The notes under the pieces were generated by a model. It was not told the origin of the DNA. It saw only the letters and a list, made by a program, of their open reading frames with translations, and searched no databases. Positions 51,624-60,741 of a DNA stretch of 64,000 bases are shown one piece after another. The translations under genes were made by a program, and so were the position numbers. Source of the DNA: Bradyrhizobium arachidis. GTDB lineage: Bacteria; Pseudomonadota; Alphaproteobacteria; Rhizobiales; Xanthobacteraceae. The first letter of the stretch is position 1. The number at the start of each line of letters is the position of its first letter. The DNA is taken from NCBI RefSeq assembly GCF_024758505.1, contig NZ_CP077970.1, positions 9,131,501-9,195,500 on the forward strand. Reading direction: 5' to 3'.

Positions 51624-51650
51624 GACGCAACCTGACGCAACAAGACGCAT
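51624..51650. repeat. 10-base-phased triple repeat in the binding-protein leader
   Basis: GACGCAA at 51624 and 51634 and GACGCAT at 51644 are spaced exactly ten bases apart, one helical turn. They lie in the gene-free stretch before the family 5 binding-protein gene at 51811. The phasing suggests a protein-binding array on one DNA face, but no regulator is identified. Confidence 0.5.
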
Positions 51651-51810
51651 GTTTGATCCGATGCGCGACGCGGCACAGCGCTTGCTTGCGACAACGAAAT
51701 CGGCCTGGCGGAGCAACGCTTGTATTGCAGCTTGTTGCACCGGGCCGTACGCTGTGGCCGATCATCGGTCACCGTCTGGTCCCGTTCGCGTCAAGTCAGG
51801 AGCCTTGCGA

Positions 51811-53421
51811 ATGCATCACGTTTCACGCCGGAAACTTCTCAAGCTTGCTGCCGTTGCGCCGTCGGCCGTCGCTCTCTCCCGGATGGGGCCCGCGTTCGCC
51901 GCAAGCGGTGGCAAGACCCTCAATGTCGTGATGCAGTCGGACCTTCGCATCACCGATCCCGGCTTCACGACGGCGATCATCACCCGCCATCATGCCTATA
52001 TGGTCTACGATACGCTGCTCGGCATCGATTCCAACTTCAAGGTGCGGCCGCAGATGGCCGACTGGAAGATCTCCGACGACAAGCTGACCTACAGCTTCAT
52101 CCTGCGCGACGGCTTGAAGTGGCATGACGGCGCGCCGGTGACGGCAGAGGATTGCGTTGCCTCGCTCAAGCGCTGGGGCTCGAGCGTCGACGGCATGGCC
52201 CGCAAGCTGATGGATTTCACAGCGAGCATCGAAGCCCCTGACGCCAAAACGATCGTGCTCAAGCTGAAGGAGCCCTATGGACTGGTGCTGGAGACGATCG
52301 CAAAGCCGTCGTCGATCTGCGCCTTCATGATGCCCAAGCGCATCGCCGAGACCCCGATCAACAAGCAGATTCCGGAGCAGATCGGCTCCGGCCCGTTCAA
52401 GTTCATGCAGGCGGAATTCCAGCCCGGCGTCAAGGCCGTCTACGTCAAGAACACCGACTATGTGCCGCGCAAGGAGCCCGCCGAGTGGACATCCGGCGGC
52501 AAGGTGGTCAAGGTCGACCGTGTCGAGTGGATTACGATGCCGGACGCGCAGACCGCGCTCAACGCGCTGCAGTCCGGCGACGTCGATTTCGTCGAGACGC
52601 CGCCGTTCGACCTGCTGCCAATGCTGGAGTCCAATCCCGAGATCAACGTCGCCATCCTGAACAAGTTCGGCTTCCAATCGTTCGGCCGGATGAACTTTTT
52701 GCATCCGCCGTTCGACAACGTGAAGATTCGCCGCGCCGCGCTGCTCGCCATCAACCAGAAGGACGTGCTCGACGCGCAGATCGGCAATCCCAAATATTAC
52801 AAGCTCTGCGGCGCATTCTTCATCTGCGACACGCCGCTCGCCAGCGACGAGGGCGGCGAGACCCTGGTCAAGGGCAATGGCATGGCGCAGGCCAAGAAGG
52901 CACTGGCCGAGTCCGGCTATGACGGCACGCCCGTCGTGATCCTGGCACCGAGCGACCAGATTTTGCTCAAAGCGCAGCCAGTCGTGGTCGCGCAGCTCCT
53001 GCGAGAGGCCGGCTTCAAGGTCGATCTTCAGGCCATGGACTGGCAGACCGTGGTCAGCCGCAGGGCGATTCAGAAGCCGCCAAAGGAAGGCGGCTGGAAC
53101 ATGTTCTTCACCTACCAGGGCGCCGCCGATTCGATGAACCCGCTGGTCAACGGCGCGATGGTCGGCAAGGGCACGAATGGCGGCTGGTTCGGCTGGTCCG
53201 AGGACCCCAAGCTCGAGGAGCTGCGCGACGCCTTTGCCCGCGCCACCTCACCGGAAGAGCAGAAGAAGATCGCCCTCGAGGTGCAGAAGGAAGCCTACGA
53301 CCAGGTCATCTACGTCCCGCTCGGCCAGTTCCAGGCACCGAGCGCATGGCGCAAGTCGATCACCGCCGTGATCGACGGCCCCGCGGCGCCGATGTTCTGG
53401 AATGTGGAGAAGAAGGATTGA
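51811..53421 (+). CDS. Tat-exported solute-binding protein, family 5 (peptide/opine type)
   Basis: A 536-residue periplasmic protein of SBP_bac_5 (DppA-like). A Tat signal starts it (VSRRKLLKLAAVAPSA, residues 4-19). The domain runs to the end, with KPQMADWKISDDKLTYSFILR and IRRAALLAINQKDVLDA typical of dipeptide, opine or nickel-peptide binders. AGGAG eight bases before the ATG at 51811 fixes the start; an in-frame upstream ATG is rejected. No permease or ATPase gene is in reach, so its transporter is elsewhere or it is an orphan. A palindromic repeat follows. Confidence 0.9.
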   Translation: MHHVSRRKLLKLAAVAPSAVALSRMGPAFAASGGKTLNVVMQSDLRITDPGFTTAIITRHHAYMVYDTLLGIDSNFKVRPQMADWKISDDKLTYSFILRDGLKWHDGAPVTAEDCVASLKRWGSSVDGMARKLMDFTASIEAPDAKTIVLKLKEPYGLVLETIAKPSSICAFMMPKRIAETPINKQIPEQIGSGPFKFMQAEFQPGVKAVYVKNTDYVPRKEPAEWTSGGKVVKVDRVEWITMPDAQTALNALQSGDVDFVETPPFDLLPMLESNPEINVAILNKFGFQSFGRMNFLHPPFDNVKIRRAALLAINQKDVLDAQIGNPKYYKLCGAFFICDTPLASDEGGETLVKGNGMAQAKKALAESGYDGTPVVILAPSDQILLKAQPVVVAQLLREAGFKVDLQAMDWQTVVSRRAIQKPPKEGGWNMFFTYQGAADSMNPLVNGAMVGKGTNGGWFGWSEDPKLEELRDAFARATSPEEQKKIALEVQKEAYDQVIYVPLGQFQAPSAWRKSITAVIDGPAAPMFWNVEKKD

Positions 53422-53472
53422 GCCTGCATTCCCTCTCCCCGCTTGCGGGGAGCGGTTAACCACACATTCGGT

Positions 53473-53632
53473 GTCATCCCGGACAAGCGAGCGCAGTGAG
53501 CGCCGATCCGGGACCCATATCCCCAGGGAGGAGTCGTGGCGCGGGATTGGAGTTGCCAATCTTCGTCAAACACAATCCTGTGGTTATGGGTCCCGGATCT
53601 GCGCTCCGCTGCGCTCGCTTGTCCGGGACGAC
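53473..53632. repeat. palindromic intergenic repeat, family A copy 2
   Basis: A 160-base block bounded by GTCATCCCGG (53473) and CCGGGACGAC (ends 53632), containing GGAGTCGTGGCGCG and TGTGGTTATGGGTCC. It shares its ends and inner core with the copy at 24172-24311, but carries a longer left arm. It fills the space between the binding-protein and amidohydrolase genes, convergent with each other. No gene is seen. Confidence 0.85.
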
Positions 53633-53662
53633 GGTGAACTTTTCGAGCGGGGCGAGGTGATC

Positions 53663-54802
53663 CTACTTCGGATGCCACCAGCGCCCAGCGATCACCACGC
53701 CTTCGGAGGCGATCTTTTGATTGCCGATCAGGTGCTCGCCAACGACGTCGACATAATCGAACCGGCCCTCCCTGATCGAGATCAGAGTGGCGTCGCCGAC
53801 GCTGCCCGGCTTGAGGCTACCGAGCTCCGGCCGCCGCAGCGCCATCGCCGCATTGACGGTCGAGGCCGCGATCACGTCGGACAGCGGCATGCCCATGCAG
53901 AGGAATTTCGACATGGTGGTCACCTGGTCGAAGGCGGGGCCGTCGATGCAGAGCAGATGGATGTCGGACGAGATGGTGTCGGGATAAAAACCGTTGGCCA
54001 GCATCGCGCGCGCGGTCTTGAACGCGAACGAGCCCTTGCCGTGCCCGATGTCGAAGATAACACCGCGTTCGCGCGCCTCCAGCACCACCTTCTTCACCGT
54101 GCCTTGCGCTGTCGCGGGCGTGTTGGGGAACGGCCGGAACGCGTGCGTCAGCACGTCGCCCGGGCGCAGGCGCTCGAGCACCTCCTCATAGCTCGGCGGC
54201 GGATGATCGATATGCGCCATCAGCGGCATGCCGACCTGTTCGGCGACCTCGAGCGCGATATCGAGCGGCACGATGCCCGACGTGCCCGAGGCGTGCAGAC
54301 CGACCCGCACCTTGATGCCGACGATGAGGTCGCGGTTGGCGTCCGCCACCTCAGCGGCATCGACCGGATTCATCAGCCGCAATTCTTCGCTCTCGCCGAC
54401 CATGATGCGGTTCGAGAAGCCAAAAATGCCGGCATGCGAGACGTGCAGATAGGCGAGGATGCGCACCTGGCTCGGCTCGATCACATGCTTGCGAAAGCCT
54501 GCGAAATTGCCGGGGCCGGCGCTGCCGGTGTCCACCGCCGTAGTGACGCCGGATTTGCGGCAAAACTCCTCGGCATCGATGCCGAGCGAGGTGCCGCCCC
54601 AATAGACATGGGTGTGCAGGTCGATCAGCCCGGGCGTCACGATGAATTGCGAAACATCGCGCACCTCCGTGCCCGGATCCGCCTTGAGCCCGCTGCCGAC
54701 CGCGGCCACCTTGCCGGCGGCAAAGGCGACGTCCGTCACCGCGTCGAGCTTTTGCGAGGGGTCCACGACGCGTCCCCCGCGCAGGATCAAATCGAAAGGC
54801 AT
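53663..54802 (-). CDS. amidohydrolase/deacetylase-family metallohydrolase
   Basis: A 379-residue amidohydrolase. Metal ligands are visible: LHTHV near 60, the Lys in VGIKVRVG near 165, the His in MAHIDHP, the His in DIGHG and the Asp in SSDIH near 285. The subgroup is the deacetylase-like metallohydrolases near dihydroorotases. The substrate is unknown; N-acyl amino acids or cyclic amides are family options. Convergent with the binding-protein gene. Upstream, AGCAAGTTTT is directly repeated at 54879 and 54897. Confidence 0.88.
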   Translation of the reverse strand: MPFDLILRGGRVVDPSQKLDAVTDVAFAAGKVAAVGSGLKADPGTEVRDVSQFIVTPGLIDLHTHVYWGGTSLGIDAEEFCRKSGVTTAVDTGSAGPGNFAGFRKHVIEPSQVRILAYLHVSHAGIFGFSNRIMVGESEELRLMNPVDAAEVADANRDLIVGIKVRVGLHASGTSGIVPLDIALEVAEQVGMPLMAHIDHPPPSYEEVLERLRPGDVLTHAFRPFPNTPATAQGTVKKVVLEARERGVIFDIGHGKGSFAFKTARAMLANGFYPDTISSDIHLLCIDGPAFDQVTTMSKFLCMGMPLSDVIAASTVNAAMALRRPELGSLKPGSVGDATLISIREGRFDYVDVVGEHLIGNQKIASEGVVIAGRWWHPK

Positions 54803-54980
54803 AGGGATCTCCGGGTGTGACGATGGGCCAGGACGACGGCGGGCGAACGGCCGTCAGGCGAGGATGAGCCTTGGCTTTAGCAAGTTTTAAGCCGGGAGCA
54901 AGTTTTGCGCCAGCAAACCGCAGGCACTGCCTGTCGGAGTCGAACCATCGACGACATGGCGACGGAGCGCATCACACGAT

Positions 54981-55964
54981 CTAGAATTGTGCGGACCGCG
55001 GGCTCCTGCGCGTTCGGTATTCCTGTGGCGTCAAAGCGGTCAGTTTTCGGAACGCCTTTCGAAAGCTGCTCTCGTCTTCATAGCCTACCGAATGCGCGAT
55101 CGTCTTGATGGATTGCGCGGTCGTCGTGAGAAGCGTGCGGGCGCGTTCGACACGACGACGCAGAATGAAGTCTTGAGGCGGCGCCCCCGTGAGTTCCACG
55201 AAACGCCTGAGCAACGTGCGCTCGCTCAGCCTCAATTCGACGGCGAGACGACTGACCGTCATCGGTCGTTTGCGTGCGCGACGAACCAACACGTCGGCCT
55301 TCACCAGCAGCGGATCTCTACTCTGGAGATAGGCCAGCGGGATGTAAGCGGCCTGCGTCCTGTCCGCCGTGTCGATGACGGCATAGTCGGCACATATGCG
55401 CGCGACTTCCGGTCCCTCGACCATTTCGATCAGCCTCAGCAGGAGATCGACCCACGACATCGGTCCGGCAGAGCAGATGATACGTTCGTCGGTCGTCAAC
55501 ACCGCATCCGGAGCAAGGTCGATGTCGGGGAAATCGTGCCGAAGGCTATCCTGCAGCCACCAGGTCGTGGTGGCTCGACGTCTGCCGAGCAAGCCCGCCT
55601 GAGCGAGCAGGAAGACGCCGCTACAGAAGGCGCCGATCAACGCACCGCGGACGTGCTGCTTCTTCAGCCAGGCCGAGGCCGCCGCCAGTTCCTGCTCTTT
55701 GAATCTCGTAGGCATCGCCTGAGAGAGATGGCCGGGCACCACGATGGCATCGAAGGTCGACGCGCCCTCCAGTCCGCCATCGACGGCGAAGCGAGTGCCT
55801 CTGCTCGTGCGCACCGCCTTCCCATCGATTGACAGTTTTTTGAGGTGAAAGCGCGTTTCTCGTCCCAGCCTCCTCATGACGAAATTGGCGAGCCCGAGGA
55901 GATCTTCGACCCCGGTCACGGCCGATTCCATGCATCCTTCCAGCAGGAGCACCGCAAGCTTCAT
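54981..55964 (-). CDS. GlxA-type AraC regulator with DJ-1/PfpI domain
   Basis: A 327-residue regulator. The N-terminal DJ-1/PfpI-like domain covers about 1-185, with GAFCSGVFLLAQAGLL holding the nucleophile-position Cys. The C-terminal AraC HTH is about 225-322, including LAVELRLSERTLLRRFVE and HSVGYEDESSFRKAFRKLT. Such proteins activate nearby catabolic genes. The ATG at 55964 is chosen over longer in-frame starts. It is divergent from a tautomerase and reductase pair. Confidence 0.9.
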   Translation of the reverse strand: MKLAVLLLEGCMESAVTGVEDLLGLANFVMRRLGRETRFHLKKLSIDGKAVRTSRGTRFAVDGGLEGASTFDAIVVPGHLSQAMPTRFKEQELAAASAWLKKQHVRGALIGAFCSGVFLLAQAGLLGRRRATTTWWLQDSLRHDFPDIDLAPDAVLTTDERIICSAGPMSWVDLLLRLIEMVEGPEVARICADYAVIDTADRTQAAYIPLAYLQSRDPLLVKADVLVRRARKRPMTVSRLAVELRLSERTLLRRFVELTGAPPQDFILRRRVERARTLLTTTAQSIKTIAHSVGYEDESSFRKAFRKLTALTPQEYRTRRSPRSAQF

Positions 55965-56108
55965 GTGATGGCTCTCCAAATACGTGGCGGAAATTACCCG
56001 CACTTTGTCGTATACGCCACTGCGAAGATGTTCGCCGCCGTGTGACCTTGCATGGGATGGTTCGCCAGTTCGGCGCACCGACGATCATCTGATATCTGAG
56101 GAGCGATC

Positions 56109-56372
56109 ATGCCCTACGTTTCGATCTCGACTATCAAAGGCATTCTGAATCCCGAGCAGAAGCTGGCCCTTCACCAGCGAATTGCCGACCTGATGGTCGA
56201 GATCGAAGGACGCGGCAATCCCGAATTCCGCAGGGTGGTCTGGGTCAAGATCGATGAACAGGAGCCGGCCCAGTGGTCCATGGGAGGCCATGTCTATTCG
56301 GCGGAACAGATTGCCAGGCTGCGCGGCCCGGACGGTGCCGATGGATGGCGGCCGGCGCAAGGCGAGAGCTGA
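56109..56372 (+). CDS. 4-oxalocrotonate-tautomerase-like small protein
   Basis: An 87-residue protein starting Met-Pro-Tyr, so Pro-1 is available as the base, and YVSISTIKGILNPEQKLALH fits the 4-OT/tautomerase group. Arg in RGNPEFRRVVWVKIDE may assist. GAGGAGCG lies before the ATG. Divergent from the GlxA-type regulator and upstream of the AcuI/YhdH-type reductase by 57 bases. Third tautomerase-like gene in the window. Confidence 0.88.
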   Translation: MPYVSISTIKGILNPEQKLALHQRIADLMVEIEGRGNPEFRRVVWVKIDEQEPAQWSMGGHVYSAEQIARLRGPDGADGWRPAQGES

Positions 56373-56429
56373 CCGCGCGCAATCGCGACCGTCCCACCCA
56401 TCGCGGCGATCGATTCCGGCACGACAGAC

Positions 56430-57419
56430 ATGAGCGATATGATCAAGGCATTCGTCATCGATAGCATCGATGGCAAGGTGGAAAGTCGTCTGAAGGAGAT
56501 CAGTCGGGCCGACTTGCCCGATGAGCCCATCCTGGTGCAGGTCGCGTATTCGACCGTCAACTTCAAGGATGGGCTCGCGCTCACCGGTGTCGCGCCGATT
56601 GCCCAGAAGACGCCGATGGTCGGCGGCATCGATCTCGCCGGAACGATCGTCGAATCGGCGTCGCCGGAGTGGAAGCCGGGAGAGCGGGTCGTCATCAACG
56701 GCTGGGGCCTGTCTCAACAACATTGGGGCGGCTACGCGCAATTCCAGCGCGTCCGGCCGGAATGGCTGGTGCGCTTGCCGGATACCTTCTCGTTGACGCA
56801 GGCGATGGCCATCGGCACGGCCGGATACACCGCGATGCTTTGCGTTCTCGCGCTGGAGCGGATGGGGGTGAAGCCGGGTCGCGACGTGCTGGTCACCGGG
56901 GCTGCGGGCGGCGTCGGTTCGGTTGCGGTCGCGCTTCTCGCCAAGCTCGGATACAAGGTGGCCGCTTCCACCGGACGTCCCGAGACGCACGATTACCTCC
57001 GGGGGCTCGGAGCGTCGGCCGTTATCGATCGTTCCTCTCTCAGCTCTCCCGGAGCGCCCGTTCAGGATGAACGTTGGGCCGGCGCGATCGATACCATCGG
57101 TGGGCATGCGCTCGCCAACGTCCTCGCACAGACGGCCTATGGCGGTGCCATCGCCGCTTGCGGCCTGGCATCGAGTCGCGATCTTCCTGCCTCTATCTTG
57201 CCGTTCGTGCTTCGCGGAATAGCCCTGCAGGGGATTGATTCCGTGATGGCGCCGAAGGCAGCGAGAGAGGAGGCCTGGTTGCGCCTTGCCGCCGATCTCG
57301 ATCCCAGGAAACTTGATGCAATGACCAGTATCGCGCCGATGTCAGAACTGACCGAGCTGGCCACAAGAATTCTTGCCGGCGACATTCGGGGCCGAACCGT
57401 CATCGATGTAAATGCTTGA
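56430..57419 (+). CDS. MDR reductase of the YhdH/AcuI (acryloyl-CoA reductase) type
   Basis: A 329-residue NADPH-dependent reductase. VNFKDGLALTG near 45, the nucleotide motif VTGAAGGVGSVAVALLAKLG near 150 and LRGIALQGIDSV near 265 match the YhdH and AcuI acryloyl-CoA reductase group. It lacks structural zinc Cys residues, as the subgroup does. It likely reduces acrylyl-CoA or a quinone. Co-directional with the tautomerase gene and probably under the GlxA-type regulator. The tRNA gene follows on the other strand. Confidence 0.9.
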   Translation: MSDMIKAFVIDSIDGKVESRLKEISRADLPDEPILVQVAYSTVNFKDGLALTGVAPIAQKTPMVGGIDLAGTIVESASPEWKPGERVVINGWGLSQQHWGGYAQFQRVRPEWLVRLPDTFSLTQAMAIGTAGYTAMLCVLALERMGVKPGRDVLVTGAAGGVGSVAVALLAKLGYKVAASTGRPETHDYLRGLGASAVIDRSSLSSPGAPVQDERWAGAIDTIGGHALANVLAQTAYGGAIAACGLASSRDLPASILPFVLRGIALQGIDSVMAPKAAREEAWLRLAADLDPRKLDAMTSIAPMSELTELATRILAGDIRGRTVIDVNA

Positions 57420-57498
57420 GGCATGGACGATTGGGACCCGAGCGGCGAACTCTGCGCGGGCAGCTCCCGGGATGGCGGGGCAAAGGCGCGAGCAAGAT

Positions 57499-57575
57499 TG
57501 GCGATCCCGGGAAGACTCGAACTTCCGACCTACGGTTTAGGAAACCGTCGCTCTATCCGGCTGAGCTACGGGACC
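57499..57575 (-). tRNA. tRNA-Arg (anticodon CCU)
   Basis: On the minus strand a full cloverleaf is visible: acceptor arms GGTCCCG and CGGGATC with a G-U pair at 2:71, anticodon stem ACGGT/ACCGT around loop TTCCTAA (anticodon CCT), T arm GGAAG-TTCGAGT-CTTCC, and encoded CCA (read as TGG at 57499-57501). It decodes AGG, a rare codon in this high-GC genome. Confidence 0.95.
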
Positions 57576-57733
57576 GCGGAACCCGCGAAACAGGTTCGGC
57601 TCCCTCATAGCAGAGCGGAATTGGGATCGCCAGTCGCAAGACCGGCCGCGATCTGCCGGCCGGCTGATCGTCAAACCGCGCTTGACGATCGTACAATGGG
57701 CTCGGTCCCGAACTCAGCTCAGGAGCCGCCATC

Positions 57734-58087
57734 ATGATCGAGGGCATCAGCGCCATCACATTCGCTACCCATGACATGCGCCGTGCCGTGCACTTCTACC
57801 GCTCGCTGGGATTCGAGATTCTGCATGGCGGCGAAGCCTCGCCCTTCACGAGCTTTCGCGCCGGCACGGGCTATCTCAATCTGACGGTGCAGCCGGACAA
57901 GCGCTGGTCCTGGTGGGGGCGCGTCATCTTCTATGTCGCCGACGTCGATGCGCTCTACGAGCGCGCGCTGGCGGCCGGATGGCAGCCGGGCACGACGCCG
58001 CGCGACGCCGAATGGGGCGAGCGCTACTTCCACCTCACCGATCTCGATGGCCACGAGCTCAGCTTCGCGCGACCGTTGCGGCCTTGA
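57734..58087 (+). CDS. VOC-family (glyoxalase-like) protein
   Basis: A 117-residue VOC-fold protein. MRRAVHFYRSLGF at 14-26 and ERYFHLTDLDGHELSFARP at the end give the typical metal-site region (Glu in HELSF). Subfamily functions range from lactoylglutathione lyase to antibiotic binding; the substrate here is unknown. Its start is 20 bases after the AGGAGCC ribosome-site region at about 57720. Co-directional with a GYD-domain gene downstream. Confidence 0.87.
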   Translation: MIEGISAITFATHDMRRAVHFYRSLGFEILHGGEASPFTSFRAGTGYLNLTVQPDKRWSWWGRVIFYVADVDALYERALAAGWQPGTTPRDAEWGERYFHLTDLDGHELSFARPLRP

Positions 58088-58252
58088 AGCGATCGGCTTT
58101 TGCCACGCGTCCTCCTGATCGTTGCTGCACGGCAGGATAAGTCACGCCCGCTGACCTTCGTCGCGATTCCGTGGCTCGGCCGCAGCAATTGTGGCAAGCT
58201 CGCCACGATTTCCTCTTGCCGGTTTGCAAGGTCCAACCAAGGGAGGATGACC

Positions 58253-58546
58253 ATGGTAGCGTATGTCGTACTGGCGAACTTCACCGACCAGGGAGTCCGC
58301 AACGTCAAGGACTCGCCGAAGCGCGCCGATGCCTTCAGGGAAATGGCAAAGACATTTGGCGCAACGGTAAAAGAGATCGTCTGGACACAGGGGCGATATG
58401 ACGTTGTCACCTTCATCGAGGCTCCGGATGAGGCATCCATCATGTCGCTCAGCCTCAGTCTCGGCGCGCTCGGCAATGTTCGCACCGAAACGCTGCGCGC
58501 CTTTTCGGCGCCGGAGATGACGAAGATCGTCGGCCAGATGCTCTGA
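58253..58546 (+). CDS. GYD-domain protein
   Basis: A 97-residue protein of the GYD family (PF08734), named for the motif here read as QGRYDVVTFIEAPD (residues 44-57). YVVLANFTDQGVRNVKDSPKRA at the start is family-typical. No biochemical function is established. The start at 58253 has GGGAGG six bases before; a nearer upstream ATG (58247) sits inside the ribosome site and is rejected. Confidence 0.87.
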   Translation: MVAYVVLANFTDQGVRNVKDSPKRADAFREMAKTFGATVKEIVWTQGRYDVVTFIEAPDEASIMSLSLSLGALGNVRTETLRAFSAPEMTKIVGQML

Positions 58547-58641
58547 ACGACACGTCGACGCGGCCGATCCCGTTGCCGGTCAGCGGCCGTGTGACGACGC
58601 CTGAGCACGAAACATGGAGTCGAGCTGGCGGCTTGCGTCGG

Positions 58642-59598
58642 CTACGCCCTGATATTGTTCTCGCGCACGACCTGGCCCCAATAGGCGACCTGCTTGTCGA
58701 AGAAGGTCTTGAACGGGGCTGCGTCCTCGAGCAGCAGCGTCATCTGCTGGGTCTCCTTGAGCTGGGCGGCGATGGCGGGTTCACTCAAAATCTCCTTCAC
58801 CGATTTCGCCATGGCCGAGGTGATGTCGGCCGGCGTGCCGGCGGGCGCAAAAATACCCCACCACGCCAGCGTCTCGAAATCGGGGAAGCCGGCTTCGATC
58901 GCGGTCTGCGTGTCCGGCAGGTTCGGCAGCCGCTCGCGGCCCAATTGCAGGATCGGGCGCAGCATGCCGGTGCCGAGCTGGGCTGCGACCAGCGCCGCCG
59001 AGCCGGCGATGAGATCGACGTGGCCGCCGAGCACGTCGTTCATGGCCGGGCCGCCGCCGCGATAGGGCACGTGCTGGATCTCGACGCCGGCCTTCTTGCC
59101 GAGCACGGTCATCGCGAGATGGCCGAGCGTGCCGATGCCGACGGAGGCATATTTCACCGCGCCCGGGCTCTGCTTGCAGGCCGCGACCACGTCGGCAAAA
59201 GTCTTGTAGGGTCGGCCGGCATTCGCAGCGATCACGTAAGGCGCGGTGCCGACGAGGAAGACCGGCATCAGCTCGCGCTCGACGTCGACCGGCGGCTTGT
59301 CGAGAATGGTCGGGATCACCGCATGGGAATCGAAGGTCACGAGGAATGACGTGCCGTCCGCCGGACTCTTGGCGACCTGCGCCGCGCCGAGCGCGCCGGC
59401 GGCCCCGGCCTTGTTCTCGACGATCACGACACGGCCGAGCTTGTTCTGCAGATTGGTCTGCAACAGCCGCGCCAGCGCGTCGGTCGAGCCGCCCGGCGGG
59501 AACGGCACCACCAGCGTGATTTTTGGCGCTTGCGCTAAAGCCGGCCCCATCGCCAGCACGGCCGGCGCGGCCAGCAGCGTTCGTCGCGTGATCTTCAT
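58642..59598 (-). CDS. TctC/Bug-family tripartite tricarboxylate-type solute-binding protein
   Basis: A 318-residue periplasmic binding protein. Signal peptide about 1-22 (ending ALA), then PKITLVVPFPPGGSTDALARL, the Bug/TctC hallmark. HVPYRGGGPAMNDVLGGHVD and IEAGFPDFETLAWWGIFAP are also typical. It binds carboxylates for secondary transport; no TctA or TctB gene is adjacent. Last of a three-gene operon behind cupin and RraA-type genes, so the ligand may feed an aldolase pathway. Confidence 0.9.
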   Translation of the reverse strand: MKITRRTLLAAPAVLAMGPALAQAPKITLVVPFPPGGSTDALARLLQTNLQNKLGRVVIVENKAGAAGALGAAQVAKSPADGTSFLVTFDSHAVIPTILDKPPVDVERELMPVFLVGTAPYVIAANAGRPYKTFADVVAACKQSPGAVKYASVGIGTLGHLAMTVLGKKAGVEIQHVPYRGGGPAMNDVLGGHVDLIAGSAALVAAQLGTGMLRPILQLGRERLPNLPDTQTAIEAGFPDFETLAWWGIFAPAGTPADITSAMAKSVKEILSEPAIAAQLKETQQMTLLLEDAAPFKTFFDKQVAYWGQVVRENNIRA

Positions 59599-59638
59599 GT
59601 CGTCCTTCCCCTAGCGTTGCTGCCTTTTGTTTGCAGCG

Positions 59639-60010
59639 TTACGTCGTACCAAAGCCTGAGCCCGCTTTCTTGTACTCCGGCCTTGGCGGACTGAAAATGT
59701 CAAGCACGCGCGCGCCGTCGGGGCCCGCGCGCATCGTGTGCGGCACGTTGCCGGGCGTGCGCCAGAAGTCGCCCTTCTTCACCGGAATCTCCTCATTGCC
59801 CTGGACGCGGATCGCCGAGCCCTCGAGCAGCACGCCCCATTGCTCCTCGGGATGATGATGCAGCGTGCCTGCCGCATGCGGCGCCAGCGTCACCACCGAG
59901 AGCATCGCCTGCTCGCCGGAGAAGATGCGCGTCGTGAGGCCCGGCGCGAGGTCGCGGAACAGGCCGTCCGAGGGGTTATCGAGATTGTGGAATTCGTCCT
60001 TCTGGCTCAA
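59639..60010 (-). CDS. small single-domain cupin
   Basis: A 123-residue cupin. Metal ligands are His residues in GTLHHHPEEQWGVLLEG (near 50-66) and the second motif PGNVPHTMRAG near 88. It may be an isomerase, dioxygenase or sensor of the compound handled by the operon. It sits between the RraA-type gene (18 bases upstream) and the TctC gene (40 bases downstream). Confidence 0.87.
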   Translation of the reverse strand: MSQKDEFHNLDNPSDGLFRDLAPGLTTRIFSGEQAMLSVVTLAPHAAGTLHHHPEEQWGVLLEGSAIRVQGNEEIPVKKGDFWRTPGNVPHTMRAGPDGARVLDIFSPPRPEYKKAGSGFGTT

Positions 60011-60028
60011 CGTGTCCTCCCCTCCTGA

Positions 60029-60667
60029 TCAGGATTTTCCATAAGAGCCCTGGTAGCGGCCCTCGCGGATCGCCTTCAGGGTCTCCTCCTCGCGCGCGAC
60101 CTGCGCGCGGACCGACTCCAACAGGCTTGCGGCGATGCTTTGCGGAAACGATACCACGCCGTCCTCGTCGCCGACGATGATATCGCCGGGCGCGATCACG
60201 CAGCCACCGACCGAGACCGGCACGTTGATCTCGCCGGGGCCGCTCTTGTAGGGCCCGCGATGGATCGCCGCGCGCGCATAGACGGGGAAGTCGGACGCCG
60301 CGAGCGCGCCAGCGTCGCGGATCGCGCCGTCGATGACATAGCCCGCCGCGCCCCGATGGAGAGCGATGTTGGTCATGATCTCGCCGACCAGCGCGCGGGA
60401 TTCGTCGCCGCCGCCATCGACGACGATGACGTCGTCGGGCCCGACCATCTCCAGCGCCTTATGGATCGCGAGATTATCGCCGGGGCGCGTGCGGACGGTG
60501 AAGGCAACCCCGAGCAGCGGCCCGCCGCGATGGAACGGGCGCAGCCCGACACAGCCGGGCAGCCGCGCCAGATTGTCCGAGATGACCGAAGTCGGCGCGT
60601 TCCTGAACGCCTCGAGCAGATCTTTCGGCGGTTTTGCGACGCTCGTGGCGGCAATGGTGATGGTCAT
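60029..60667 (-). CDS. RraA-fold protein, HMG/CHA aldolase-like
   Basis: A 212-residue RraA-fold protein. The signature region GVAFTVRTRPGDNLAIHKAL and VIDGAIRDAGALAASDFPVYARA includes the Arg-Asp pair used by 4-hydroxy-4-methyl-2-oxoglutarate aldolases (and shared with RNase E inhibitor RraA). First gene of the operon with cupin and TctC genes, so a catabolic aldolase for an imported carboxylate is favoured over an RNA regulator. Confidence 0.88.
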   Translation of the reverse strand: MTITIAATSVAKPPKDLLEAFRNAPTSVISDNLARLPGCVGLRPFHRGGPLLGVAFTVRTRPGDNLAIHKALEMVGPDDVIVVDGGGDESRALVGEIMTNIALHRGAAGYVIDGAIRDAGALAASDFPVYARAAIHRGPYKSGPGEINVPVSVGGCVIAPGDIIVGDEDGVVSFPQSIAASLLESVRAQVAREEETLKAIREGRYQGSYGKS

Positions 60668-60741
60668 GCAGGCTATTTCCTCGGGTTCAACAATTCAGTC
60701 CGCGTGCGCAGGTATCTTCGACGGCAGGATGCGATCTACTC

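Noticed and set aside
24172..53632. Repeated palindromes considered as CRISPR or phage remnants
   Set aside because: Copies are dispersed singly between genes with no regular spacers, no cas genes and no phage genes. They fit interspersed palindromic repeats.
57420..57498. Attachment site at the tRNA 3' end
   Set aside because: No second copy of the tRNA 3' end and no integrase were seen in the window.
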